Positions 9,849 to 20,443 of a DNA stretch of 25,282 nucleotides are shown here, piece by piece. A model generated the notes under the pieces. The model searched no databases and was not told the DNA's origin. It worked only from the letters and a program-made list of their open reading frames with translations. Position numbers and translations under genes: made by a program. Source of the DNA: Gonium pectorale (lineage: Eukaryota; Chlorophyta; Chlorophyceae; Chlamydomonadales; Volvocaceae); the NCBI GenBank assembly GCA_001584585.1, contig LSYV01000098.1, positions 174,872-200,153 on the forward strand, written 5' to 3'. The first letter of the stretch is position 1; the number at the start of each line of letters is the position of its first letter.

Positions 9849-10802
9849 CTGGGGTCAAACAAACGGTAGGTGGCACCCTCCGCTACCCTGAACCGTAACG
9901 ACACCACCACAGCCCCCGAGAGCACACCTGTGAGCCAGGAGGTCCTACCCCTCGGTTAAGGCGTTCCAACGGCATTTAATTCGTCGCTTTGCACACAGCG
10001 AGCAACAGACGGGTTACGAAAGCCAAGATTCGGAGCTTGGCAAGGTGCGGGCATCAGCGTCAATCCACCATACAGCCCCAGCGCCCAGCCACCGCAGCAT
10101 GTGGTAGCGTTGCCGGCCGACCACCGCCCTGGCAGCGCAGATGCTCTATCCCATCCTCCGGCGTATGCCCCCGCCACTCACCAGGCGCCACTCATCAGAC
10201 TCCGCGCCATGCTCTGTGTGTTATGTATACATAACGGTATGCTCAAACCAATGCTCATGTGTACGATGGCGCACGTGGCTACGTGCGGAACCGCGGCATG
10301 CGCCCCATGGCACTGGATGCGTGTGTGGCCGATAAATGAAGGTATTAACAGGGTAAAAACATAAATGGTGGCGTGGCCCGTACAGGTACAAGGCAGATAC
10401 GCGGGTACAAGGCCGCGTCAAAAATACTGTGTGCCCAATGTCCATCGCACAGCAACACGCAGCGGACACCTGATCGCGCTCTTTTCGGCACGTCCACAGC
10501 TTTTGCTCACAAAGCAACGCTTCAGATTGGGCGCTCCGCGTTTCGCAGCCCACAGGTCCCAATCTTCCTCAGCCAGCACAGCACGGCTTGTTCAGCGTGC
10601 ATCACCGCCCCCTGCATGCATGCCTAGTTGCCAGCTGCTGCCGCCACTTCACGGCCCACACTTCATGCCCGACAGGCCATGCATAAGAAAAGAGAAATCT
10701 GCATACAAACGACGGTTGAAGCGAGCGACCGTTTTACCACAGTGGTGGGAATAACGGGAGCCCTCTCACGCGGCTCCTACATGCGGCTCCTAGATGCGGC
10801 TC
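9849..10802. other. Interval with possible fragments of the same gene
   Basis: GC is lower than in the neighbouring genes. Several short open stretches on the minus strand look somewhat protein-like (around 10071-10123, 10340-10440 and 10480-10560), but I could not link them with consistent splice phases. A perfect 16-base palindrome, GTTATGTATACATAAC, lies at 10220-10235. No tRNA or other RNA gene is visible. Confidence 0.35.
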
Positions 10803-12912
10803 TTAGATGTTTGCATACAGCATACGACCCAGCCGCGCAACGTCCAGCGCCGTCGGCCCGCCCGCCCCGGCGACCAATGCAGCCACTCGCTGCTGTCCCC
10901 CGCCGACCCGCGGGTCGTCGCCCAACACCACGTGAACACCATCGCCCTCCGGCATGCCGGAGCCCACCGCGCCCACCACCTCGGCCGAGAAACCCGCGCC
11001 AGTCGTCATCACCCCACACCACCCATGCCGCCCACAGCCGTCGCCGGCCGGGGCCTCAGCGCCGTCCGCAACGGCCCCAGCGGCCTGCAAGCCTGGGCCC
11101 GCTCCCTGGCAATCACCCGGACGCCGGACCCTGGCCCGCAGGGCGCGCAGCGGTCCCGCCAAGTAGCCGGATGATCCACGGGTCGCTGCGTTGCGCGAGT
11201 CCAGCGCCACCAGGACCGACCCGAGGGTCGGCCACGTCTCCAGCGCGCCCGCCAGGAACTCCGCCGTGAAGACCTGCTCGAAGACGCACGCGGGCTCAGC
11301 CAGGCACAGCCACACCTCCGCGGCCACCGCCACCGGCACCGCCTCCCCCAGGCCTCGCAGCCACCCGCGCAGCCGCTCGCTCCTCTCCAGCCAGCTCCAG
11401 TCGCCCCGCCTGACCACCACCTCCCCGAACGCCAAGCTCTGGAAGGCGAGCACGCGCGACAGCGCCGACAAGTCCAGGGACGGGTCGAGCAACAGAGTGT
11501 CGGCCTCCAGCACCACACGGTCCTCGGCGGCCCAGGTCGCCGCCTCCTCGCTCTCCAGGCCGGCAGCGTCCACCGCCACGGCGCCGCGGAGGCGCACTCG
11601 GCACGGCCGACGGCGCGCGCCGACGGCAAAGGTCAAGGCGGCGGCGCCGCCGCCGTCGCCGCCGCCGCCGCTCGTGCTGGCAGTTTCGCTCGCGCTCTCG
11701 TGCGCGCGGCGGGCGCGGGCTCGCAGGCCGTCTAGCAACGGCACCAGCGCCGACAGGGCGGGGCAGCCGTGCTCCTGCTGCAGCTCCAGCTCGCCGGAGC
11801 GCAGGTCGTACGCCGCCTCGTGGGGCTGGCACGGCTTGCGGGCGGCCGCGGCGCTGACGGCGTGGACGCGCTCCAGGCCCGGCTGGGGACACCAGGCCAC
11901 GAGCGCGAGGGAGGGGGCGGCGGGTCCGCGCACTCGCAGGCTGAGGCGGCGCAGGCGGGGCAGGCACGCGAGAGCGCGGCCCAGGTCGTCCGACGCGACC
12001 ACGGCGGCCAGGTTCAGCTCCTCCAAGTTGGGCAGGAGGCCTATGGAGCTGAAATCGGGGGGGCAGAGGGGCCCTGGGAGCTCCAGGGAGGTCAGCGCCG
12101 GGGGCAGCCAGGCGCAGGGCGCGCCGGGGGGCAGGGGGGCGGGGGGCGCAGCCCACGAGCCGCGGATCGCAAGGGCGCGCAGGCTGGGGAAGAGGGCGCG
12201 CAGGGACGCCGCGGCGCGCGGGGTGAGCACCGCGGGGGGTGGCCTGCTGCCGTGCCAGTGCGGCGGGACGTCGGTCGTCACGATCAGGGTCAGGCTTGTG
12301 ACGCCGGGGCACGGCCGTTGGGGTGGAATGGCGGCCGCCGCCGCTTCCACAGCGGCCTCAGGGGCCGCTGGCGCAGCCTCCTCACGTACAGGGGCCGCTG
12401 GCGCAGCCTCCTCACGTACAGGGGCCGCTGGCGCAGCCTCCTCACGTACAGGGGCCGCGGCTTGTACGAAGGGGGCGAGCAGCCTGCTCTCCTCCCCCTT
12501 CCAAAGCCCCCCGCCGATGTAGGAGTCGATGGTGAGGGCCGTGCACCGGGCAGCTGGCGGAGCAGGGAGCGCACCGCGGAGGGCCAGCCGTCGCGCCAGT
12601 AGTCACCGCGATCGCCGTCGCCGTCGCCGTAGTCGTCGCGGGGTTTGGTGCGTATGTATGCCTCCGGCATGCACACGTCCACCACGTCACGGGCGCGCTT
12701 GCAGGCGCTGCGGAGGCGCAGGGCGCTGCGCTGGCCGAGGAGGCGGATGAAGCGCTGCTGGTGCGGCAGGTCCATGTGCGCGAACACATCAACCAGCGAC
12801 GGGGCCTGGGAGGGCGCTCCTGCAGGAGGATAGATGGCCAGGGGTTTCAGATAGAAGACATGTGTATTGCTGCAACGACGCCCTTACCGCACGTATCAGG
12901 CACGTCATACAT
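10803..12912 (-). CDS. Leucine-rich, possibly F-box-like protein with an apparent frameshift
   Basis: Exon 1 (12912-12888) codes MYDVPDTC and ends in G/GTAAGG. After a 68-base intron ending CTGCAG, exon 2 (12819-10803) continues in phase to TAA. The N-terminus (SLVDVFAHMDLPHQQRFIRLLGQRSALRLRSACKRARDVVD in two adjoining parts) resembles a degenerate F-box, with a leucine/arginine helix and a conserved Cys. Then come leucine-rich repeats of irregular length (LTSLTLIV, LRALAIRGS, LTSLELPG, LEELNLAA, LRRLSLRV) and an Ala-rich C-terminal region with a Ser/Gly linker. F-box/LRR proteins usually select substrates for SCF ubiquitin ligases, but that role is inference here. Near 12540 the open frame changes: RQLPGAR continues sensibly only one frame away, as ALTIDSYIGGGLWKGEE. 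Total coding length is one base short of a multiple of three, so one base seems to be missing. This could be a real lesion, an assembly error, or an intron I did not see. Confidence 0.6.
12361..12450 (-). repeat. Three perfect 30-base tandem repeats coding VREEAAPAAP
   Basis: Three identical 30-base units follow one another, with a partial fourth beginning at 12451. Being ten codons long, the unit keeps the frame and codes VREEAAPAAP three times, between the N-terminal and leucine-rich parts of the protein. Perfect identity suggests recent expansion and likely length variation between strains. Confidence 0.85.
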
Positions 12913-13312
12913 GGCAGAGTAGCCCTGGGCTAACGTTCACGCCGTCGGGGCTGCGGACCAGAGCACAAGACGAGGAAGTAGTGTTATTCGTCTTGCTCGT
13001 CCAATACGAGCAGGGTTCGATTCCACGAAGGCCGCCCTGCAAGCCTTACATTCCTGTAACGTCTTTTGTTAGCGCTTGCTGCATTGCTCAAGTGCACCTC
13101 CGGGTCCGTTAGCGTCAGTTCGTTGGGTTGTGAACCCGGCTGCTTGGCGCCAGGAGCTTCGGGAAGGCTATCAGCAGCGCGACAACAGGCAACCTACACA
13201 CAGGAGCTTCGAGGTGTGTCGTCTTCGCGGCGGCTGGCGAAACGCAGTCGGCGGCTGAGGGGCCGGCCCTACGGTTCTATCTTTAGCTCGTTACTATCCT
13301 GCTACCAAATAA
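12913..13312. other. Spacer between two minus-strand genes, with twin hairpins
   Basis: It holds the 3' flank of the reading frame ending at 13313, with a TGTAA signal on the minus strand near 13050, and the promoter side of the gene starting at 12912. Two adjoining perfect 7-bp stems occur: AAGACGA/TCGTCTT (12967-12973 with 12988-12994, 14-base loop) and TGCTCGT/ACGAGCA (12994-13000 with 13006-13012, 5-base loop). A GGTTCGATTCC-like sequence follows at about 13014. No gene was found. Confidence 0.5.
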
Positions 13313-13524
13313 CTAGGCATCCGCTTTGAGCGAGCCGGGCAAGCTGTGGCAATCAGGGTTTCGGGCGTCATCGAGGTAGTTGCCGTGGGTGCATCGTCCG
13401 ATTCGGCTCTGCCAGTCTGGCGAGGCATAGGCGTGGCCCATGTCGCGGCCACTGGTACCGTCCGCCCAGGACCGCACAACTATCTGCCCGTCCATTGCAA
13501 CCGGGGCGCGCCCCTCCCTTAACA
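13313..13524 (-). CDS. 3' end of an unrecognised minus-strand gene, cut by the gap
   Basis: The frame is open from the assembly gap to TAG at 13313-13315, about 70 codons. It contains MDGQIVVRSWADG, GHAYASPDWQSRIGRC and NYLDDARNPDC, which look like ordinary protein sequence with Trp, Tyr and two spaced Cys. I do not recognise the family. An ATG at about 13495 could be an internal Met or a start, and the stretch could include a splice acceptor. A TGTAA signal lies about 260 bases downstream. Confidence 0.4.
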
Positions 13525-14382
13525 NNNNNNNNNNNNNNNNNNNNNNNNNNNNNNNNNNNNNNNNNNNNNNNNNNNNNNNNNNNNNNNNNNNNNNNNNNNN
13601 NNNNNNNNNNNNNNNNNNNNNNNNNNNNNNNNNNNNNNNNNNNNNNNNNNNNNNNNNNNNNNNNNNNNNNNNNNNNNNNNNNNNNNNNNNNNNNNNNNNN
13701 NNNNNNNNNNNNNNNNNNNNNNNNNNNNNNNNNNNNNNNNNNNNNNNNNNNNNNNNNNNNNNNNNNNNNNNNNNNNNNNNNNNNNNNNNNNNNNNNNNNN
13801 NNNNNNNNNNNNNNNNNNNNNNNNNNNNNNNNNNNNNNNNNNNNNNNNNNNNNNNNNNNNNNNNNNNNNNNNNNNNNNNNNNNNNNNNNNNNNNNNNNNN
13901 NNNNNNNNNNNNNNNNNNNNNNNNNNNNNNNNNNNNNNNNNNNNNNNNNNNNNNNNNNNNNNNNNNNNNNNNNNNNNNNNNNNNNNNNNNNNNNNNNNNN
14001 NNNNNNNNNNNNNNNNNNNNNNNNNNNNNNNNNNNNNNNNNNNNNNNNNNNNNNNNNNNNNNNNNNNNNNNNNNNNNNNNNNNNNNNNNNNNNNNNNNNN
14101 NNNNNNNNNNNNNNNNNNNNNNNNNNNNNNNNNNNNNNNNNNNNNNNNNNNNNNNNNNNNNNNNNNNNNNNNNNNNNNNNNNNNNNNNNNNNNNNNNNNN
14201 NNNNNNNNNNNNNNNNNNNNNNNNNNNNNNNNNNNNNNNNNNNNNNNNNNNNNNNNNNNNNNNNNNNNNNNNNNNNNNNNNNNNNNNNNNNNNNNNNNNN
14301 NNNNNNNNNNNNNNNNNNNNNNNNNNNNNNNNNNNNNNNNNNNNNNNNNNNNNNNNNNNNNNNNNNNNNNNNNNNNNNNNNN
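13525..14382. other. Assembly gap (858 N)
   Basis: The bases are unknown. The reading frames on its two sides point away from each other, so it should contain the 5' part of the minus-strand gene ending at 13313 and the first exon or exons of the DBP3 helicase. Any reading frame that appears to cross it is an artefact. Confidence 0.98.
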
Positions 14383-14586
14383 TGCTCGCCTGCCATTCCC
14401 CGTCGTCCGCAACGCCCCTCCCCCCCCCACCCTCCACGCTCGTGCGGCCGCGCGCGACCCGGCCTCAGCCGTCGCGGAGCCTCGCCCCGCTGCCCACCCA
14501 AACTCCGCGCTGCCAACCCCCCCCCACCACACACACACATACCCGCACGTCACCGCGCTCCCTGGCCACCCACCCCCCTCTTCCCG

Positions 14587-14626
14587 CGATTCGGCGTCCG
14601 CGACGCGACCCGTTTCCCTTCTTCAT
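14587..14626 (+). repeat. CGATTCGG-type dispersed intronic repeat, copy 2
   Basis: This is the partner of 5091-5130, here in sense orientation in the polypyrimidine region just before the first visible DBP3 exon (acceptor at 14643). Confidence 0.6.
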
Positions 14627-14643
14627 TCTCCCCTGCCCGTCAG

Positions 14644-17600
14644 GCGGCCCCACCGACATCAAGCCGCTGCTCAAGTTCGAGCACACGGGCCTGCCGGCCG
14701 AGATGCTGCACGCCACCCGCACCTTCGTGGCGCCCAGCCCCATCCAGGCGCAGTGCTGGCCCATCATCCTGGCGGGCCGGGACCTCATCGGCATCGCGGC
14801 CACAGGTGCGGAGGACGCGGTTCGGAGTCGGGTCCCGTCCGGTCCTGTCCGATGTGGTTCAGTCGTGTCGGGTCCAGATCAGTTGGAGGACTGCCTTCTA
14901 GGACGGCGGGGCGGAGCACCTGCTTAGCGCTCAGGGGTGCGAGGGGCGCGCTCGTGCCGAGGCGACGGAGCCCTACCAGCTCACCACCAAAGGCATCCCT
15001 CGCTATACCGGGGCCTTGCCAGCGCTGTTGCCGCCCGCGCCAATGCCACCCGCCGCACCTGGGGGGGAGTGGGTTTGGGGGTATACCCCCGCACCTGGGC
15101 GGGTGGGGTACACCCAGCATAGCGTCGCCGCCCTCGCCTCCCCCACACGCGGCCCGCTCGGCACCAGGCCCGCCCCTTGCCGTCAATCGTCTTCACGCCC
15201 TTGGGCGTGCGGGCGGGCGGGCGGGCGTTGCCAACCCCATCCCCTCCGACCCCACCCCCCACCCTCTCCCGCCCTCAGGCAGCGGCAAGACGCTGGGCTT
15301 TGGGCTGCCCATGATGCGGCACATTGGCGCGCAGCGGGACGCGGGCGTGGTGTCGGGCAAGGGGCCGTTTGCGGTGGTGATGGCGCCCACTCGCGAGCTG
15401 GCGCTGCAGATCAACGAGGTGCTCGAGGTGCGAGGGGGGCAAGGGGGGCGAGGGGTGGGGGGCGAGGGGGGCTATGGGGTCGTGCGAGGGGGCGGCGGGA
15501 GGGGTCGTGGGTGGGTGGGCTGAGTGGTAGTCAACGAGGTCAATGTAGGGAGTGATTGAGAGGAGAGAGCTATGGAGCGGGCGGTGGGCAGCGGCAGGGG
15601 GTGGAGCGTCTCTTGGGCTGCGTCGCGAGCCTGTGGCAGTGGAGGGGTGTGGGCGTCCGGAGGGCCGCGCTCCCTGACGTTGCTGCCGCGGGAAGGCAGG
15701 GCCGTGGCCCGGGGGCGCTGGCCGGCTGGGGTGTGGGCGATCACCCCCTGCGCTCGCAGCGACTACAACACTTTCCTTGCACCCACTGGCACCCGCACGG
15801 ACTTAGCCCCCTCCCCCCCGTCGTCACGGGGCGCCTGCTCCCGCTGCAGGAGGCGGGCAGCCGGTGCGGCGTCCGTACGGTGTGCGTGTACGGCGGAGTG
15901 CCGAAGCCGCCCCAGGTGCGGGCTGGCGGGCAGGTGGCTGGCGGGCAGGTGGCTGGCGGGCAGGTGGCTGGCGGGCAGGTGGCTGGCGGGCAGGTGGCTG
16001 GCGGGCAGGTGGCTGGCGGGCAGGTGGCTGGCGGGCAGGTGGCTGGCGGGCAGGTGGCTGGCGGGTTGCGGGTCATGGAGGGGGTGGAGCCCAGCGGGCT
16101 ACGGGGTGTGGAGTGGAGGCCCGCGGACTCTGGGCTGCGGGCTGTGGGTGAGGGGCGGCGACGGCACGCCGCATGGAGCACCGCATGGGGCCCCGCATGG
16201 GGCTCAGCCGGCTGCTTCGGGCTTGGGAGCGGCGCTGGCGCGCAGGCGGGCGCACGGGCAACGCAGCTGGGGCCAGCGCAGCCCCCATGGAGGGCGGCGC
16301 GCACGTACGGGGCGGGGCGCGCCTCCCGAGCTGGGCCGCGCCACCGGGGTAGAGCGGCAGGAGGTGAGGCCCCCTTGGCGCCGACCAGCCATCCAACCAG
16401 CCAGTCAGGCAGGCAGCCGGTCGGCCGGCCGGCCCAGTGCTGCGCTGTGGGAGCGGCCGGAGCGGGGCTGCGCGAGCGCGGGACTCCTACGGCCTCGGCC
16501 TCCCCGTCCCCGGCCGCCACACCGCCATCTGCCCCCTCCAATGCGGCGAATGAGTGCGGCTGGGTGCCAATGCGCTCTCGTCAGACCTCCAGACCACCGT
16601 CCACAAGCCCCCCGGCCCCACCCCCGCCGACTCTCGCCCTCCGTCCCCCTTCCCCTCCCTCGTTCCCAGCTCGTCGTTGTTCATTCTCCTTTCCCTCGTC
16701 CCCACCGGGCTTCTGCAGATCGCTGCCCTACGGACCGGCGTGGAGGTGGTGGTGGGCACCCCAGGCCGCATGGAGGACCTGCTGCAGGACGGGGCGCTGA
16801 AGCTGAGCAAGGTGGGGTGGACGAGGGGTGGTGGGGAGGGGGAGCCGGGTGGTGCAACGTGAAGGGGGATTGCGGGGGGTGGGGCGGTCCTTGGGATGGC
16901 TTCCCCGGGGCGGCCAACCGTTTCCCACAGGCCACGTGCCTATATGCGTTCCCCAAGGCCACGCAGCCTCTGTCGCGTGCCGTGCCGTGCCGTGTGATAT
17001 GCGGGGTTGGGGATCAGGGGCGGCTGCATTCACGGCCGGCATTGCCTCCTAGCCCATTAGAAACAGCCTACCAACCGGCCGCCTGCCGCACTGCTGTCTG
17101 TGGCATGTCCGCGGACCGCCTCCTTTTGTACCGGCTGTACGGCGCACGACCGCGTGTGTGTGCCTGTCCGTACGCCCGTACGCCCGTACGCAGCACAACC
17201 ACCCACCACAACCATCCACCACCACAACCCACCACAACCACCCAGTGCCAGTTTGTCACCCGTCCACATCTTTTGCTCTTTGTCACACTTTGCAATCGCA
17301 GCAACGCACGTACGCCCGTACATGTACCTGCCCGTACATGTGCACACACACGCCCGCAGGTGACGTACGCCGTGCTGGACGAGGCGGACCGCATGCTGGA
17401 CCTGGGCTTCGAGCCGCACATCCGCGCCATCATGAACCTCACGCGCGCCGACCGCCAGACGCTCATGTTCTCCGCCACGTGGCCCACGGCGGTGCAGAAG
17501 CTGGCGGTGGCCTTCCTGTCGCACCCCGTCAAGGTGGGACGGACGGCCTTGGCGGGCGGGCGCGGAGGGAGAGGGGGCCCGGCGGGGGCGGCGGGGGCGG

Positions 17601-20005
17601 CGGGCGGAGCTTCATGGTTTCCTCCCCATCGAGCCGAGTTTCCACGACCGCTGGCTGACTCACCACGGGCGCTCGTGGATGGACGTGGATGGTTCCTGCC
17701 GTGCTCCGTCTTGTCGTGGGAGTCCTGTCGGCAAGGCGCCCATTGTCTTTGGTTTGCTTGTGATGGGAGCCATGCCTCGCTGGCCAGCTCCTGATTCCAG
17801 GGCCAAGAGTGGCGGTCCCGAGGTCCGGTGCCCAGCCCCTCCACCCCCGCCGCCACCCCCGCTGTGCACACGAGACGGCACGCGCCTCGGGCCACCCTAG
17901 TAGTGAGAACTTCTTTCCATTCTCCCCCCAACACACACGCACGCACACACACACACACGCACATCCCCCCAGACTGCTCGACTGTTTGCCTCGCCTCGCT
18001 TGCCTACCTCGCCTGGTCTGTTTGCAGCATGTCCACAAGCACGCACATTCGCATGACGTAACGCGCACCCCCCCGTGCCCCGGCCTCAGGTCACGATTGG
18101 CAGCCAGGACCTGGCCGCCAGCCACTCGATCACGCAGCGCGTGGAGGTGATTGAGCCCACGGCGCGCGACGGCCGGCTGCTGGAGCTGGTGCAGCAGTAC
18201 CACGGCTCAAAGGGCCGCAAGAACCGCTGCATCATCTTTGTGCTCTACAAGAAGGAGGCGCCGCGGGTGGAGCAGCTGCTCACGCGCAAGGGCTGGAAGG
18301 TGGGCGTGGTGGGCGGCGTGGGGCCTTGCGGGCGATGTGGGCGTGGTGGGGCCTGGGGCGCTGCATTGGGCCCTGACGTGGGGACGCTGCAGCTGACGTC
18401 CCTAACCGCACAGATGGCGCCGTGAGGTGCATGGGGGCTGTCCTGGATGCGGGCCTCCTTATCCGACTCCTCGGAAGGGCCGTGGCTTCCGACTCCTCGG
18501 AAAGGCCGTGGCTTGCTTCCCCGAGTGCGAATGTCGTCTGTGACCTCTCGACCCGCCGTTATTGCCAAACGCATGGCCTACCCCCCCCCCTTTGGCTCCC
18601 GCAGGCCGTTGCCATTCACGGCGACATCAGCCAGCAGCAGCGCACGGATGCGGTGGAGAAGTTCAAGTCGGGCACGGTGCCGCTGCTCATCGCGACGGAC
18701 GTGGCGGCGCGCGGCCTGGACATCCCAGACGTCGAGGTGCGGGCCGGGCTGGGCGGGGCGAGGGCGGGGCGGGCTGTGGGAGGGGGCGGGGAGGGGCGGA
18801 GAGGGGCGGGGGAGGGCGTAGGAAGGGCGGTGGGCGGGAAGGTCGGGGAATGGGCGACCGGGTAGGCGTGGATGTGGGGGAGGGAGGGGGGACGCTGCGG
18901 GCTTCCGCCTGCGGGCTCTGGCGCGTGCAGCGGTTCGGCGGCCGTACGCTGCCGTTGGCGTGAATCACGTCGTGGGCGCGAAACCCCGACGTCACGGCGA
19001 CGAGTCGCGGAGGCTTAGCGCCCGAAGTCTCCGCTACCTCCGCTGGGGGGATGCAGGTCCATAGCCACACTTCGCCTGCCCACCAACCCCCCCGCCCGTC
19101 CATCCCCCACCCCTCCCCCCCACCCCGCCAGGTGGTCATCAACTACTCGTTCCCGCTCACCACGGAGGACTATGTGCACCGCATCGGCCGCACGGGCCGC
19201 GCCGGCAAGACGGGTGAGTGCCCGTGCGAGTCCCGTGTGGGGACCCGTGCGTGGGCACGCGTCCGGTGTGGGCTTGTGTGGGGACCCTTCTGGCGACCCG
19301 TCTGGGGCTAGTCTGCGGAGCCTCCGCCTGTTGCGGCCCCCTGGAGGGGGGCGGGGGCTCCGGGAGGCCAGGGGGCGCACGTGCGGCGATGGGTCCTGCG
19401 CCACCCTGCGCCCGCGCGCGCGTCGCAGTCGCAGTCGCGGTGCGCTGCTGGGCTTCCTGTGCGGGTGTGGAGCCGGCCGGTGCGGCCCCGGCGTTGGCGG
19501 ATGTGCGAGAGCGGGGGCTCACCCGCTGCTGCCGCTACTGCCATCCTCCCATGGCGCCCAAGTACGCTGCTGGCGCCCAGCTCGTCGTTTTTCAAGTCCC
19601 ATGGCGCGCAGGGGGGGGATGCCGCTGCATGCCGCGACGGTCGCCAAACGTCCCTCCCGCCCACCCACCCGCCCGTCTCTTTCGCATCTTTCCCATCCAT
19701 TTTTACCCCGCCTTCATTGCCCCGCCCGCCCGCCCGCCCGGTCGCCCACACACAAACACACGCCGCACCCCGATCCTCTCAACGCCCCAGGCGTGGCGCA
19801 CACGTTCTTCTGCGCCGGCCCCGACAAGCCGCGCGCCGGCGAGCTGATCAACGTGCTGCGCGAGGCGGGCCAGGAGGTGCCGGCCGACCTGCTCAAGTTC
19901 GGCACGGCGGTCAAGAAGAAGGAGTCCAAAATGTACGGCGCGCATTTCCGGGATGTGGACGTGCACGCACGGGCCACCAAGGTCACCTTTGACGACGACG
20001 ATTAG
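14644..20005 (+). CDS. DBP3: DEAD-box RNA helicase, DBP3/AtRH5 family (5' end in gap)
   Basis: Nine exons join in phase: 14644-14805, 15279-15427, 15850-15915, 16719-16811, 17360-17533, 18090-18299, 18605-18736, 19132-19213 and 19791-20005 (TAG), giving 426 residues. In order they carry the Q motif ([10 protein letters not shown]), motif I ATGSGKT (split by an intron), Ia [15 protein letters not shown], Ib [30 protein letters not shown], a QQQR stretch, [13 protein letters not shown] and [13 protein letters not shown]. All catalytic motifs are intact. [33 protein letters not shown] and the acidic end VTFDDDD are diagnostic of the plant RH5 / yeast Dbp3 group. These are nucleolar ATP-dependent helicases; yeast Dbp3 acts in pre-rRNA processing near site A3 of ITS1. 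Compared with plant RH5, about 110 N-terminal residues are missing and should lie in the assembly gap. Its eight introns hold several repeats. No clear TGTAA signal was found in the first 400 bases downstream. Confidence 0.93.
15922..16056 (+). repeat. 15-base minisatellite (nine perfect units) in a DBP3 intron
   Basis: GCTGGCGGGCAGGTG is repeated nine times without change, with a broken tenth unit to about 16065. The array begins seven bases after the exon ending at 15915. Each unit contains CAG/GT, matching the real donor's core, and the frame of the preceding exon stays open through the array. Perfect identity indicates recent expansion. Confidence 0.95.
16665..16696 (+). repeat. Dispersed intronic repeat, diverged copy 3
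   Basis: CCCAGCTCGTCG followed by a TTGTTCATTCTCCTTTCC-like tract resembles 4642-4673 (about 27 of 32 positions). It lies just upstream of the acceptor at 16718, so it may supply part of that intron's pyrimidine tract. Confidence 0.5.
18463..18514 (+). repeat. 26-base tandem duplication in a DBP3 intron
   Basis: Two adjoining 26-base units beginning CCGACTCCTCGGAA differ at a single base. They lie between the exons ending at 18299 and starting at 18605. Confidence 0.85.
19563..19587 (+). repeat. 25-base dispersed intronic repeat, copy 2
   Basis: This is identical to 4629-4653. It lies in the last DBP3 intron (19214-19790), in the same plus orientation, so it is sense here and antisense in EXO84. 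Confidence 0.7.
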
Positions 20006-20443
20006 ATGACTGCGATGACCGCGATGACTGCGGGACTTGCTGGAGGGTGGGTCTGATAAGCATAGGGCGGGCGACGACGACGACGTTGGGTAGATGCCGC
20101 GGGCGGGTGGGTTGGGCAGCTGCCGCGGCCTGCGGTGCGCCGGAGAGCGAGCTGGGTGAGGCGGGGTAAAAGGGGGCAGAATGTGGCGTGGGGATGCCCG
20201 AAAGCATTGGTTTGCGTTTCCGTTCCGTTGGCTGGGGGCTGCGGAGAGCTCACCGGGGGCTGAGACATTGCGCCGGGCTCCGTCGTGAAGTTGTGCATGT
20301 GTACGGGTGCGTGTGGACTGTGCTGTGTCTTACAGTCGCTCAAGAGAGTTGCGACGCATTGTTGATTCGTTCGTTCGTTCATGAGGAGGATGAGGAGTGG
20401 CAGTTGGGCTTGGTGCCTAGGTGCAGGTGCTTGGTGTGTTTTG

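Noticed and set aside
12990..13040. A tRNA gene suggested by GGTTCGATTCC
   Set aside because: The expected T-stem does not pair, and there is no acceptor stem, D arm or A box in the right position.
13440..14927. Long frames across the assembly gap
   Set aside because: They owe their length to runs of N read as open codons. Only the parts outside the gap carry information.
15922..16056. CRISPR array
   Set aside because: The 15-base units are directly adjacent without spacers, within an intron of a eukaryotic gene. It is a minisatellite. The same applies to 23896-23986.
15572..17794. A 740-codon plus-strand frame through several DBP3 introns
   Set aside because: It crosses exons in the wrong frame and runs through intronic minisatellite and low-complexity sequence; the spliced helicase explains the conserved parts.
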